DNA of 64,000 nt from Labia minor. Taxonomy: Eukaryota; Arthropoda; Insecta; Dermaptera; Spongiphoridae. Below the pieces are notes generated by a model. The model was not told the DNA's origin and ran no database searches. It saw nothing but the letters and a program-made list of their open reading frames with translations. A program made the position numbers and the translations under genes. How positions within the stretch are numbered: position 1 is the stretch's first letter; every line of letters begins with the position of its first letter. Below are positions 43,007-54,447 of this stretch, piece by piece. Location: NCBI GenBank assembly GCA_963082975.1, contig OY720344.1:92014538-92078537 (forward strand), read 5' to 3'.

Positions 43007-43373
43007 TATATGTATTTATTTTAATTGTATAATAAATTTTAATTTAATTTGTGTATAGACAATAAGTATTGGATTTAAAATATTTATATTTACATATTTA
43101 AAAAAAAATATATAGTCAACCATTATTTAATTTAATCTTGGCGTTGTTTAATCCCTTGGCCTAAAATTCGACTGACCAAGCTATTTACCACTAAGCTACT
43201 CTTTTATAATAAAATATTAAAATATTTAATTATATTTTTCATTTTTAAAATCCATTTCAAAAAATTCAAATATTTAAAATTGTTCTTTCTTTAAATGATA
43301 AATATAGGTAATTTAATATAACTATATGTATCCTTATATGTATATATTTATCTATAAATTATTCTAATTACAG

Positions 43374-43457
43374 TTTTACATGGATGTAAAATGAATAATA
43401 CTGGATGGTTACAAATTACAAAAAATAATTTTGAAGAAAAACAGGTGAATGATTTTG
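43374..43457 (+). CDS. 7TM receptor exon 2
   Basis: The acceptor is ATTCTAATTACAG and the donor is TTTTG|GTAAAT; phase 1 in and out. It reads VLHGCKMNNTGWLQITKNNF then EEKQVNDFG. It contains one cysteine and an N-glycosylation sequon (NNT). The alternative donor CAG|GTGAAT at 43445 would end in phase 0 and put a TGA at the start of exon 3, so the downstream donor is preferred. Confidence 0.7.
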
Positions 43458-44047
43458 GTAAATATTCTCAATGAAATAAATAAACCTCTTTCTTATTATT
43501 TAAAATGATTAAAAAAATCAAAATAATATAAATGAATAAAAATAAAATTAGAAAAATATAATATTATTAGTAGTATTTATGAATTTAAAACCAAGCACGT
43601 ATGTTATTTTTATTTTCTGATATTGTAATGATTACATAGGCGTTTATCATTGGTTTTTGGCCAAATTGTGGATTGGATGGTGTGATTAATTATTATTTTA
43701 AGGATATTAAATATTTAATACTTCAAATAAATTGGATAAGATAAACACATATTTCACATATATTTTTATTGATTTTCAATTGTCTATGACCCAGAAATTT
43801 TTGTTAAAATATTTTTAAAAAATTAATAATTAATATTTCATTTGGAGAACAAAAACAATTATGATATTAAGTATTATTTTAAATGTATATATTATATATT
43901 TTAAGTTAATAATTAATTTTAAAGAATAAAATTTAAATATTATTTAAGTATATTAAATCTTGTAATCTATAAAAAATTCCATTTATTTATTTTTTGTTTT
44001 TATATAATACAACATAATCCGATATAATAAGTAATATGTTATTTTAG

Positions 44048-44164
44048 GGCTGAGTGTGTATAAAATATGCCCGGAGGATCATTCTAACCTTCTTTGGAAC
44101 GCAAAACAAACATTAATAACTGCTCTGTGGCGGGCGAATTGTCAGAAAGTTCCACCTCCAATTG
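44048..44164 (+). CDS. 7TM receptor exon 3
   Basis: The acceptor is TTATTTTAG and the donor is ATTG|GTATTT; phase 1 in and out. It reads GLSVYKICPEDHSNLLWNAK, then QTLITALWRANCQKVPPPI. It is part of the ectodomain, with two cysteines. No domain is recognised. Confidence 0.7.
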
Positions 44165-44238
44165 GTATTTTAGAAAACATAAAAATGGCATAAGGCGATT
44201 AGAGCCCGTCTGATTCTAATCGATATTTCTTTTGTTAG

Positions 44239-44415
44239 TAGTTGTCTCGAGTGAACGATTCGCCGAAATCCAGCCACTTGCCAAATCGTTTGGACTGCGT
44301 TTTGTAATAAGCATTTCGGATTTAGCATCCACCATCATGAATGAGATTAACAAATATAATTCCGTTGATAAGGATATTTCCTGTTCGAGTCCGAAGCCGC
44401 CAGAGATTGGCAACG
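44239..44415 (+). CDS. 7TM receptor exon 4, with tandem (NAGNAG) acceptor
   Basis: The acceptor region TTTTGTTAGTAG offers two AGs three bases apart. Both preserve the frame and would add or drop a single valine. It reads VVSSERFAEIQPLAKSFG, LRFVISISDLASTIMNEI and then DISCSSPKPPEIGN. The donor is AACG|GTAAAA. The alternating hydrophobic strand/helix pattern suggests a small alpha/beta ectodomain element, but I do not recognise a family. Confidence 0.75.
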
Positions 44416-45582
44416 GTAAAATGTTAACTTTGGAAAACATACCATATTGAAATATAGACATATTGATTTTTTGGGTAAAGCCGCCCCCTTTACTCCCACT
44501 CTTTCAAATATAATTAAATATTCGAAATGTGAGCAATTCAATTTATCAAATAATCATCTCTCCTATTCATTCACACAAACTTCTAGTTATAATATTTACA
44601 GGCATCTTAAAAAATTAAATAGAAATAAATCTATCTATCTATTTCTCTATCTATCTATCGATCTATATATATATATATATATATAATTATAATTCAAAAT
44701 TGGAAAATAAAATCCTTTTTAACGATTGACCCATTTTTGATGAACTATTTTGTCTATATTTGAAGTCCCCAGAAGGTTCCTTTCTAGTTTAATGGAATTA
44801 ATTAATGATTAAGTGGACCTAATTAACAAATTCATGTAACTCCTTTCCTGGATTTTCAATTTAACGCAAATTAGAAAAGGATTGACGTTTTTTTTTAAAT
44901 AAATGAGCTTCACGCTTGGAGGAAGGGGTATTTTCCACCTTCGGGGCTCATATAAATACAAATATTTTGATTATCTTTATTATCATTGATTTATTTAATA
45001 TTATTTTCCAATAAAAGAAAAAAATTGAATAAAATAATTAAATGATAAAAGAAAAATTAACACATCAATTAAGACTTATTAAATTAACAAATAAAAAAAT
45101 TTCAATCAAATTATATCTAAAATTATAAATTTTAATATTTGAATGACTTTTTTTGTACGGTTTTTAGGGTCATTATGATTCTAATGACTTTTAAATCTTT
45201 TGTATCTTTGAAACTTTATCATTTTATTTTTTCCGATGTTCAAAACATAAATTTATGGCATTATACATCTTTCCTATATGACCCCTAATTTTTTCATGTG
45301 TGTGTGTGTGAATCTTCTATTATCTATTATAACAAAACAATAATTCACTTGAATTACCATAAGATATTTTAAAATTTAAAAATAACTTTTGGAATGTATT
45401 CTTGGTAAAAATTTTTAAATCATTTATACAAATAAATTTTTTAAAAATTAGTACAATATAATATTTAAACTCTTATGGTATCAGTTTAAAAAAATTATGT
45501 TTCTAAGCTAGTATGTATCCTAATAAAAGATTAATTCAATCTGTATTATTTATTAACACATCTAGTAATTTGTATTTAAAAT
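44416..45582 (+). other. Intron of 7TM gene
   Basis: AT-rich with a (TCTA)n/(TA)n tract near 44629-44685. No exon is seen. Confidence 0.5.
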
Positions 45583-46165
45583 AAGTTGACCTGTGGCCAG
45601 GCTCACGGTTTGAAATAAATTAATTTCCAGCTACAGAAACAATTTCAAATAATTTAAATGTATCTATTAATGCAACAGAAATGGATATAATATAAATATT
45701 TTTAATTTTACTTTATTTATGATATATAAGTAAGAGCTGTGACGTCATGAAGGGCTGGGTGACGTCATGTAATTTTAAATTAAGAAAAAACTAATGAAGA
45801 TGATTTTCCCGAGGATAAAATTAATAAAAAGTCCATGATTTGTGGAGATATGTAAAAAAATCTTCTCATGTGAAATTTGGTGTGAAAATAACCCTTTCCT
45901 TCCTATCGTCGATCGCTAATACTACCACTTCCGGTTTCCGGAATTGCACCAAAAGTTGATCAATTCGTCCCACTGATGCATTAAGTAAATATACCAAATT
46001 TCATCAAAATCGGTTGAGCAGTTCAAGCTGTACACATCTATACGGACGGACGGACATACATCATACTAAAAATAATTTTTTCTGTTAACAAAATGCATGA
46101 ATCGTAAAGATATGTAAAAATCTCCACATGTGAAATTTGGTGTACTATCGTCGGTCGGTAAAAAA
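45583..46165 (+). mobile_element. Family A repeat in 7TM intron
   Basis: It runs from AAGTTGACCTGTGGCCAGG to TATCGTCGGTCGGTAAAAA with internal deletions (the left ACCGACCGACG block is lost, and the last part is shortened to GGTGTACTATCGTC). Two TGACGTCA sites lie near 45741 and 45762, the second at GGGTGACGTCATG. Confidence 0.82.
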
Positions 46166-46788
46166 ATAAATAATTAAACAAAAATTAAGTTACAGTGTTT
46201 TATTTATAAATTCACTAAAAACTAGAAAATAATTTTTATCTTAGCCTCAATAAGTATATTCTTCTTTATGATGGGGTTCTCCAAGGGTTCGCCTATTTAG
46301 CACTTCAACAACAATGGTCTAAATACTTTGAATTAAAATGAATTAGTTAATTAATTTTCTAGGGATCTCTCAAATAAAACGCTTGAATTTAAATTAATTT
46401 AAATTTAAAAAAATAGTGACAAAATTAAAAATTATGAGATTATAAATGATATTTAATGATGGGTTAAAATTTATTAATTAATTAATTAAGAAAATGAAAT
46501 CTTTATTTCATATTCATGGATTGTCATCCAATTCTGAAAAGTGTGCAAAGTTTTAGTTCGATTGGTCATTTGCAACTGTGTTAAAAATGAGTTACTAGAT
46601 TTGAACCCTACAGACAACCAGGCAAATAAAACACTGTAATAAAAATAACCAATTTATATAAGTAGATATATATTTTAACTATTAACGTGATTTTTATATC
46701 ATAATTAAAAAAATTTACCTGAAGAGATAAATATCTATGATAAAAAGATATTTTAAAAGTATAAAATAATTTAGTTATTTTCTCTTAG
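46166..46788 (+). other. Intron of 7TM gene, possible repeat tail
   Basis: AT-rich. Around 46543-46640, GTGCAAAGTTTTAGTTCGAT followed by ACAGACAACCAGGC resembles the 3' tails of arthropod interspersed repeats; no boundary can be fixed. Confidence 0.4.
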
Positions 46789-46941
46789 ATGATTTGATGG
46801 GAGGGCTGATATGGCGCACCCCTCAACCGTGGTTATCAGCGGCAGCTGCTGTCTCCGTTCTTGGTTCTCTCACAGCTTGTGCCATCGGAGTCTTTCTTAC
46901 TGTTCTCGTCTGCCGAGGACATGTTCTAGAAGGAAATCCGG
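46789..46941 (+). CDS. 7TM receptor exon 5: TM1
   Basis: The acceptor is TTCTCTTAG and the donor is CCGG|GTATGT; phase 1 in and out. It reads DDLMGGLIWRTPQPWLSAAA, then AVSVLGSLTACAIGVFLTVL, then VCRGHVLEGNP. Residues about 182-206 form TM1. The small-residue-rich helix and the short loop that continues into 'GLSYILL' in the next exon fit TM1-ICL1-TM2 of class C receptors. Confidence 0.82.
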
Positions 46942-48043
46942 GTATGTTGACATTTTTATCAAAATCATCTTTTTAGTTATTGATTTACTATACAATTTTT
47001 AGGAAAAAAACTAAAAGATGCTTTTTAAAATCACATTATTGAATTTATTTATTTCCAAATTTTTTTTTATTCTTAAAATGGGAGATATATAAGTAAATAT
47101 TTGATTTATCTATCTATTTTAACTATGAGACTCGAAACTCGACTAGAAAATTTTTCACCTCAGCAACTAACTACCTGAGCCACCTACATCCATTTCCTAA
47201 CTTCTCCCAATTCCCTTATATTTTTATCTTTATCTTGCCAGTTCAATACGCATTAGTATTTTCTCAATTAGTTTTCCTATAAATAAATATCTCGCTTTTC
47301 TTTCTTCACTCATTAAAGCCCCATTTCTTTAACTCGTTCTAACCTCTTCAATTTTATATTTGGATGCCATAAGAAATTCTTTATTATGCAACTCTTGCTA
47401 TTCTCCTAAAATGTTCACATATTTTCACTAATTATTTTTATATATCTCGAATTAACCAAACTTTAAATTATGATATGACTTCTCCATATTATCATAGAAT
47501 ATTGATGAAATACCCTTTGAAACTGTAAATTAAATTTTTTTAATTAAGCTTAAAATCAATAAAATATTTACAACCAGAAAAATAATAATTTTATATAAAT
47601 TAGTTAATTTTCTTTCTACATTTTTTGACTATTTAATGATGATTCATTCAACTGCGACAGTTGTGGATTTATTATAAATTTATTTCTTTTGATTTTTTAT
47701 ATAATTTACTTTATAAACTTTTATTAATACTTTAATAAAATTAATTATTAATATTAAATTATTAATATTTGTATATCTTTTTAGCAGTTAGTATTATTAA
47801 TTAACACTGGAGATAATCATAAAAAATAAATAAACATTTTCATTTTGAAGATTTTCTAAGATATTAGATATTAGTAAAATAAATCAAATCAGAATGACAT
47901 TTTCATTTTTGAATTCTTAATTAAATTTAAATATTTACGAAACAACTCACTAATTTTCACAAATTTTGTTTAATTTTGAATACGAACAATATGATTCATA
48001 GTTAAATTATTTATTTATAAACATCCACACCCACACCCACACC

Positions 48044-48098
<55 letters not shown>

Positions 48099-48714
48099 CA
48101 TAAATTATATTCTTATTTACGTTTTTCTTTATCAAACAAAAAATCAATTCATAATTTAACTATAAAGTTGAATTATTATTTTTTCTTAAAAAAAAATATT
48201 TTTTTTTATTTCTATTTAAAAATATCCTTTTGAAAATGAAGCACTTTTATAAATAATAAAATCATATAAATAATTGAATTCTTTTTTTTTATTAAATTTT
48301 TAATTTTTTTCTTTTATTATATTTATATTTTTTTATTTGTGAATTCTCGGCTTGATAACTTTTAATATTTATTATTATGGCATCCAAACTATGTTCAAAT
48401 AAATATTCAATTGTATCTTTATTACAATTTATGAGAATTATTCTTGGAAATATGACTATTATACAAACTCATATTTTATGTATGTAGTAGAACATGATTT
48501 ATATATTATTTTAATAAAAAAAACTACCTTTTGTGAATTTCATTTTGTTCTTTTGTTCTCCAATTTCAAATGAAATTGTAACATATTTTCTATTTTCATT
48601 TCCTTTAATGAAATAATATTAAAATTTCCTATAAAACCACGGATGAGAAATGAATTTTATTGCGCAGAAAATGACTACAAATTTTGTCATTCAATTATGA
48701 TTGATAATTAATTA
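46942..48714 (+). other. Intron of 7TM gene
   Basis: AT-rich with a (CCCACA)n then (TA)n compound microsatellite at about 48022-48096 and a weak tRNA-like trace at 47115-47190. Confidence 0.5.
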
Positions 48715-48722
48715 CTTCATAC

Positions 48723-49464
48723 CAGTGGCGTATCTAGGGGGGGGGGGGTGCGGTCCGCACCGGGCGGCACTTATCTTGGGGCGGCATTTTTTATATTTAA
48801 TTATAGTTGTAAAAAGCAACTTATTCATTTCATATTTATTTTTTTTCTTTCTTGAATAATAAATGATTATTATGATTATTATAAGTTTACTATTTGATTT
48901 ATATAAATTATGATTAACTATATGATTTCGAATATTATTCCTCGGTGTATATAAATGCATTTTAGTGTAAATTTTGAAGAACAGGATAATAATTTTATTT
49001 TATTGTATTCATTAAAATTCGTTGAATTCGTAAACGCATCTTTACGATTTTGTTCGGCAATTTTTCCTAACTAAAATTTTTTGATATCAGTTTATAAATG
49101 TCATTTCTTTTGAAAAGTTTGTATGATTACTTGGAAGTGATATACCAATATTTTTTTAAATCATCGATTTTTCTTTTGAAAAGCAGGGCCAGCGGAAAAA
49201 ATATAAATATAAATTTTGAAAGCATTATACACGATTTTTCTAGTATGAAAGCTAGAAGAGTAAATATTATATAAATATGTTTACGAGTGCATACAAATAT
49301 GTGTAAAAAATTTACTCTCTGTGTACTAATTAATATTGATTAAATAACTTAATAATTTATTTATGTGTATTAATTTATAAAAACCACTATTTGATTGACT
49401 TATAATAAAAAGGGCGGCAAACTGGAGAACGCCCCGGGCGGCAAAAGTTCTAGGTACACCACTG
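48723..49464. mobile_element. Non-autonomous hAT element in 7TM intron
   Basis: 742 bp. The left end CAGTGGCGTATCTAGG and the right end CTAGGTACACCACTG are inverted repeats. Subterminal GGGCGGCA motifs occur at both ends. It is flanked by 8-bp duplications CTTCATAC (48715-48722) and CTTCACAC (49465-49472), differing at one base. A G-homopolymer follows the left end. No transposase. Confidence 0.88.
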
Positions 49465-49581
49465 CTTCACACACATTAATATACTAATTTTAAATAATAA
49501 ATTATATTTAATGTTATTATTATTATTATTATTATTATAAGATATGATATTATAATAATATCGTGATTTATTTATTTACAG

Positions 49582-49946
49582 GATTATCGTATATTTTATT
49601 AATTGCAATCGTGCTCTCATATGCATACGTACTTCCGTATTGTGTTATTGTCCCTGAAACCATTGAAACTTTATATGAAATCAATAGCGCCTTATTATCC
49701 AATGCTATATATAATGGAAACCCATCACTGGAATCCTGGACAATAGAGGAGGAGGATATATGGTCGTCGGAATTATATTTGAAATTATCGCGAATTCTCT
49801 GGCCGGGAATCACCTGCGGGTTGCTTTTTTCCGGGATGGCATCCCGGAGTATCATGCTTGCATCCTGTGACTCCGATGGTGGTCTGATAACACATGTCAA
49901 CGGCTATCTTCAGTCTACTATTTTCTTTTTTATGTATTTAGTACAG
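49582..49946 (+). CDS. 7TM receptor exon 6: TM2, long extracellular loop, TM3, start of TM4
   Basis: The acceptor is TTATTTACAG and the donor is CAG|GTAATT; phase 1 in, phase 0 out. TM2 is LSYILLIAIVLSYAYVLPYC, matching the class C 'LSY-LL-GI-L-Y' signature. An unusually long acidic loop follows (residues about 243-287, including ESWTIEEEDIWSSE). TM3 is RILWPGITCGLLFSGMASRS, then IMLASCDSDGG as the second intracellular loop (class C: 'F-ALL-KT-RI'). TM4 begins at STIFFFMYLVQ. The short HVNGYLQS segment before TM4 parallels the 'SP-SQ' region. Confidence 0.85.
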
Positions 49947-51409
49947 GTAATTAATAAGAATAATTAACAATCATTTTTACATATCTAAAAAAATATTATA
50001 ATTTATTTATTTATTTATTAAATTATTTATTTTTCTCATTTTTATGTTATTTTATCTATTTTATTTAATTTACAATATTTAGATATTATTAGTTATTTTT
50101 CCTAATTTTTCTCCTTTCTGAGTTTGAGGGGGAGGGGTGTGCTGGGTCATATTATATACACCATTGATTGGAATAATTAATGATAATATTGTTAATTGTA
50201 ATCATATTATTATAATAGTACCATTTTAAAGGAACAGACCAGTTCATGAATAATTACATAATGTCAATCAATTTAACTCATGTACAAACTACATATAACC
50301 AAAAAGCAATCATATAAAATGGAATCATAAAGAATCGACAGTGTATAGATTTTCTAATAATCGGCTGTTTCTAGAAAGGAATTTTACTTACTACTTAATA
50401 AAAATTTAAAATTCATATCCAAATACTCAAATATATAATTTGGAAATTAAATTCTAATGTAAATTGTAAATTTAAATTTTAATTTAATTATTTCAACATT
50501 GCTATCTTCAGATGATAAGGTCACATTAGACAGATTAGAGACAGACACCTAAACTAATTAGTATATTTCATTAAATACTAATTAATTATATAGAACTTAT
50601 TGAAAATATCTATATAAATATATATATATATATAAATAAAATAATAAAATTAAATATTTTATTCAATCCTCTTATCGGAATTGATTGGAACTCGACAAGA
50701 TGTAGTGAGGATTTAACTGAATTTTGATTAAAAAAAAAATAAAAAAAAAATTTTTTTATTAAATTCTCAAACATTTAAAAAATAATATTTCACAAACAAA
50801 TAATTAAATAAATCATAAAAAGAAGCTTAACGAGTAATTTAGTTTTATGAGATTATCAATCATTTAATTTTATTAGCTATATTAGACATACGATTGATTG
50901 AATGAATAAAATTCATGGGCAATTCATAGTTGGTGGGGGAATAAATTTTAAGTAGATTAAAATAAATCCTTCACTAGTCAAACAATAAAATAATTAAAAT
51001 AAATTTATATATATATATATAATAACCTTTTAAAGAAGATATCCTACTTTGATTTCGAACGAGTTAAGTTTTTTTTTATTAAATAATAATAAAATCAAAT
51101 AAAAAATAACAATTTATTAAATTATGAATTATTAAAATTTTAATTATTTTTCGAATAATTTAATGAAATATCTGCTAAATTTCATAAATCTACAATTAAT
51201 TTAATACCATTTTATTCGGTAAATACATAATAATGATAATTAATTTTTTTTTTATTTTATTTTTATTTATTTTTCGTAGATTCTGTTGGACCCCAACATT
51301 CATTTACCGCCCCTCAGTGTTGATTATTCACATCAAGTAGAATGTTACTCCCCCTCGCCCCGATAAAATTTTACAATCTAATTGCTCTCTCTTGTGTTTA
51401 TTAATTTGA
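49947..51409 (+). other. Intron of 7TM gene
   Basis: AT-rich. One GGGGGAGGGGTGTGCTGGG patch lies near 50128. Nothing else is recognised before the Helitron. Confidence 0.5.
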
Positions 51410-52414
51410 CTAGCTGATCAGAGCGCCTTCGGCGCTCTTCACATCTAGACGGGGGCTCCGCCCCCTGTACCCCCCCCCCGAGTGTCCCTATTTTGAGCTA
51501 TAACCATCTAACTCCTACCCTATCCTATCTCTCTCACGTTCCTTCCTACATTGTCCACCCTGTTCACAATTGGTCTTCCAAACGGACGTTTTCCAATCGA
51601 ACTCCCACCAATATATTTTCCTCTCCCATGCTAGCCATGTGCCCTGTCGGCCCCAGCCTTCTCTATTTTATGACCTATAATTTAATAATTTTGATCCCCT
51701 TTGATAATAATTTCCCGATTGCAACCTCGATTTAAATTCTTTGCAAATATTATTCTCTCTGATACTAATTATTTTGTCTTATCACTATTAATTTCAAACC
51801 CCATCAATTTTCCTGCCTCGATTAATTTTTTTATGCTACTTTAAATGTTATTAATTTATTTAAAAAAAAATCAGAGTAAACAAAATAATAATAAAATATA
51901 AAATTAGCATAACACTAAACTACTATAAAAATAATATTAAAAAATATATTATATATTAAAATCTTACGTGAAAATCCAATTATGAGATCAAATTTTCTTA
52001 ATTAAAATAATCTTAAAAATTAATAGTATTAAATTATAGCCGTAATGTGAATGTTTTCAAAGTTTAAAAGGCCAATAAGATCAATTGAGATATTGTAAAT
52101 ATCAATAGATATATAAAAAGATTTTTATCTGCACATTGCTCAGAATTTAAATTACCGACAAATTATCGCCACCAGCGCCTCTATGATCTAGTATGGTAAC
52201 TAAACTATTTTTAATTAATATTCTTTATAATTTTTTTAAAATTTTTCTAATTAAAAAATCGAAAATCGGGCTTCGAGGTCTGGTGGCCAGCCCCTTTGTG
52301 CTTCCGTGAAAAAATTCCAGGTCCCTGCGTGCGATAGTTTTTGCTGGAGAGCTCGGTCAGACAAACAGACAAACAAACAGACAGACACATTACACTTGCT
52401 TTTATTATTATAGA
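51410..52414 (-). mobile_element. Non-autonomous Helitron carrying a captured LINE fragment, copy 2
   Basis: In element orientation it starts TCTATAATAATAAAAGC and ends with the GGGGGC-GGA-GCCCCC hairpin and GATCAGCTAG. The flanks are A and T without duplication. Colinear with copy 1 (5587-6770), but about 180 bp of the captured LINE fragment is deleted (junction near 51681). A few short regions near the 5' end differ, and the GTCTGTTTGTTTGTCTG microsatellite is longer. It lies in a 7TM receptor intron. Confidence 0.85.
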
Positions 52415-52563
52415 TAAAATATAAAACTTTGAAATTAATATCCAATGTTTCCATTATATATATAATTTTTAGAATATTTGCTAATATAATATAATTGAAT
52501 ATTATTATTATTTTTAATTAACAATTTTTTCCAAAAATTTATATAAATAATATTATTTATTTA

Positions 52564-52623
<60 letters not shown>

Positions 52624-53480
52624 ATATTTCTGAAATTTTAAAAAATTATATTTTCATTTTTGTAAAATTAAAATATTAAATCCAATAACAATTTATTTTT
52701 GTAAAAATATTTTAACAAATATTTTCATTATTTTTTAAATTTATTTACTTTTTGCACGTTCTATAACATACAAATTAAATAAATAAACTTCAACATTATA
52801 TATATATATATTGTGTTATATATTGTGTATGTATAATTTTAACAACAAAGGGGAACTCAACTAAAATTTCAATAAGCGATTTAATTGGATCCACTGTTTC
52901 CAATGATAAGCACAATAATCCAACAAATAAGGGATTAAAAAAGATCAAAGTACTATATTCTGATTGGAGAGTTTATTTATTGATAAACCATTTCAATAGA
53001 AAAAATTTCAAATGCAAATAAATAAATAAATATATATAAAAATCAATTATTTTATAAGATAACACGAATTGCCTTCAAATCTTGGTTTTTGTAAAAAAAT
53101 CAATAGACATTTATTAAAATTATATTTATATTATATTTATATTGCCCGCAAAATTTACATAATTTTTGCTTTTTTCATATAATCCTACATTTTAAATTTA
53201 TGGTATTTTTTCACTGTTACCTTTTCAAGAGTTTCTTACACTATTTTCCAACTTAAAATTAGATATATCTGAAATTTGGAAATACTTATTTTCATGGAAC
53301 CACTATTTATTATAAGTTCTCGAATTCGATTTATAATTTGTGTTTGTTATGATCGAGGGGTGGGAGAAGAGGGGGGAGAGATGAACATTTTGTCTTCATT
53401 TGGAACGTTTTTTGTTTTGTTTTTTTTTTTATATCAAAAATTTTACCTTGTTTTTTCCCTAAAAATATTTAATATTAATT
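52415..53480 (+). other. Intron of 7TM gene
   Basis: AT-rich, with a long (TA)n tract at about 52570-52621. A GGGGTGGGAGAAGAGGGGGG patch lies near 53358. No exon is seen. Confidence 0.5.
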
Positions 53481-53488
53481 ATTTAAAT

Positions 53489-53799
53489 CAGAGGTTCCCA
53501 AAGTGGTCTATATCGACCTGAGAGTCTATAGAGGCAACCTACAAGGGGTCTACGGCAGCGAATAAAAAATTTGGGGGTTCATGAAATTAAAATGGTGTTC
53601 TACGATAGTTGATCTCAAGCCTATTTAGTTACATTATACTATCTTACAATTTAATGTTTCTAAAAAGGTAAATTGTTTTTCCGACATGGCTCTTAAAACA
53701 TTTTTGATTTTTCAATAAGGCTCTAAAAAAAAGGTAAAATTTTTTTACAAAAATCAATGGCAAGGGGTCTACGATACAAAAAAAGTTTGGGAACCTATG
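53489..53799 (-). mobile_element. Non-autonomous hAT element (family H1, copy 2)
   Basis: 311 bp with ends CAGAGGTTCCCAAAG and TTTGGGAACCTATG. It is flanked by a perfect 8-bp duplication, ATTTAAAT (53481-53488 and 53800-53807). Its body is the reverse complement of 3022-3331 (shared CTACGGCAGCGAATAA and TTTGGGGGT blocks). It lies in a 7TM receptor intron. Confidence 0.88.
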
Positions 53800-54168
53800 A
53801 TTTAAATTATTAATTAATTAAAAAAAACTATTCCTCGAAATTAATATATATAAATTATGATTTCTGATTTCTAATAAGAAGAAAGAAGAAAAAGAAAGTG
53901 CCACCTCCCCCTTAAAAATAATAGATATAAGAATTAAATGGTTTTAAAATGAAGTTGTAATCACTAATCCCGAACTGATTTAATAATATATTATTCCCAT
54001 GAAATTTCTAACCAATGGCCTTCAGGCTTTTATTACAATATTAATTAAATATATTTTAATTTCCCAATAAATATTTAAAAAAATATTTTGTTTGTTATTA
54101 TATTTTAATATCACATATATAAATATTTAAAACTTTTTTTAATTATTTATTTTTCTCAATGTTTTCAG

Positions 54169-54447
54169 ATTAGTATTTCAGGTTTATTCGTGGTTATAGC
54201 GCCGGTTGGTATTCATCTTATACTTCCCGTCACTCTGGGCTATTCGGGATTTCTCCTCCTCCTCATTGTTTTTTTAGTACCCTGGATAAAAAAATCAAGA
54301 AGGAATTACGGCGAGGGGAAAAAATTGACAGTGTGCGTGCTGTTTATCCTCCTTGTGTGGATTTCTTGGTTGATTTTTATGTTACTCATGCCAAACAAAT
54401 GGCATGAATATTGTCACGTGATTGGTGTCCAAGCAACAGCGACATTG
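54169..54447 (+). CDS. 7TM receptor exon 7: TM4-TM6 and start of TM7
   Basis: The acceptor is ATGTTTTCAG and the donor is TTG|GTAAAA; phase 0 in and out. The rest of TM4 is ISISGLFVVIAPVGIHLIL. TM5 is LGYSGFLLLLIVFLVPW. The basic third intracellular loop is IKKSRRNYGEGKK. TM6 is LTVCVLFILLVWISWLIFML. Then the short loop PNKWHEYCHV leads into TM7 at IGVQATATL. The W-rich TM6 and short ICL3 are as expected for class C receptors. Confidence 0.85.

Noticed and set aside
43150-43205. tRNA gene on the minus strand (GTAGCTTAGTGGTAAATAGC)
   Set aside because: The A-box-like part is present but no convincing B box, anticodon stem or acceptor stem can be formed; probably a tRNA-derived repeat trace.
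43445-43450. Donor CAG|GTGAAT for 7TM exon 2
   Set aside because: It would end in phase 0 and the following exon would begin GGC TGA; the donor at 43458 keeps the frame open.
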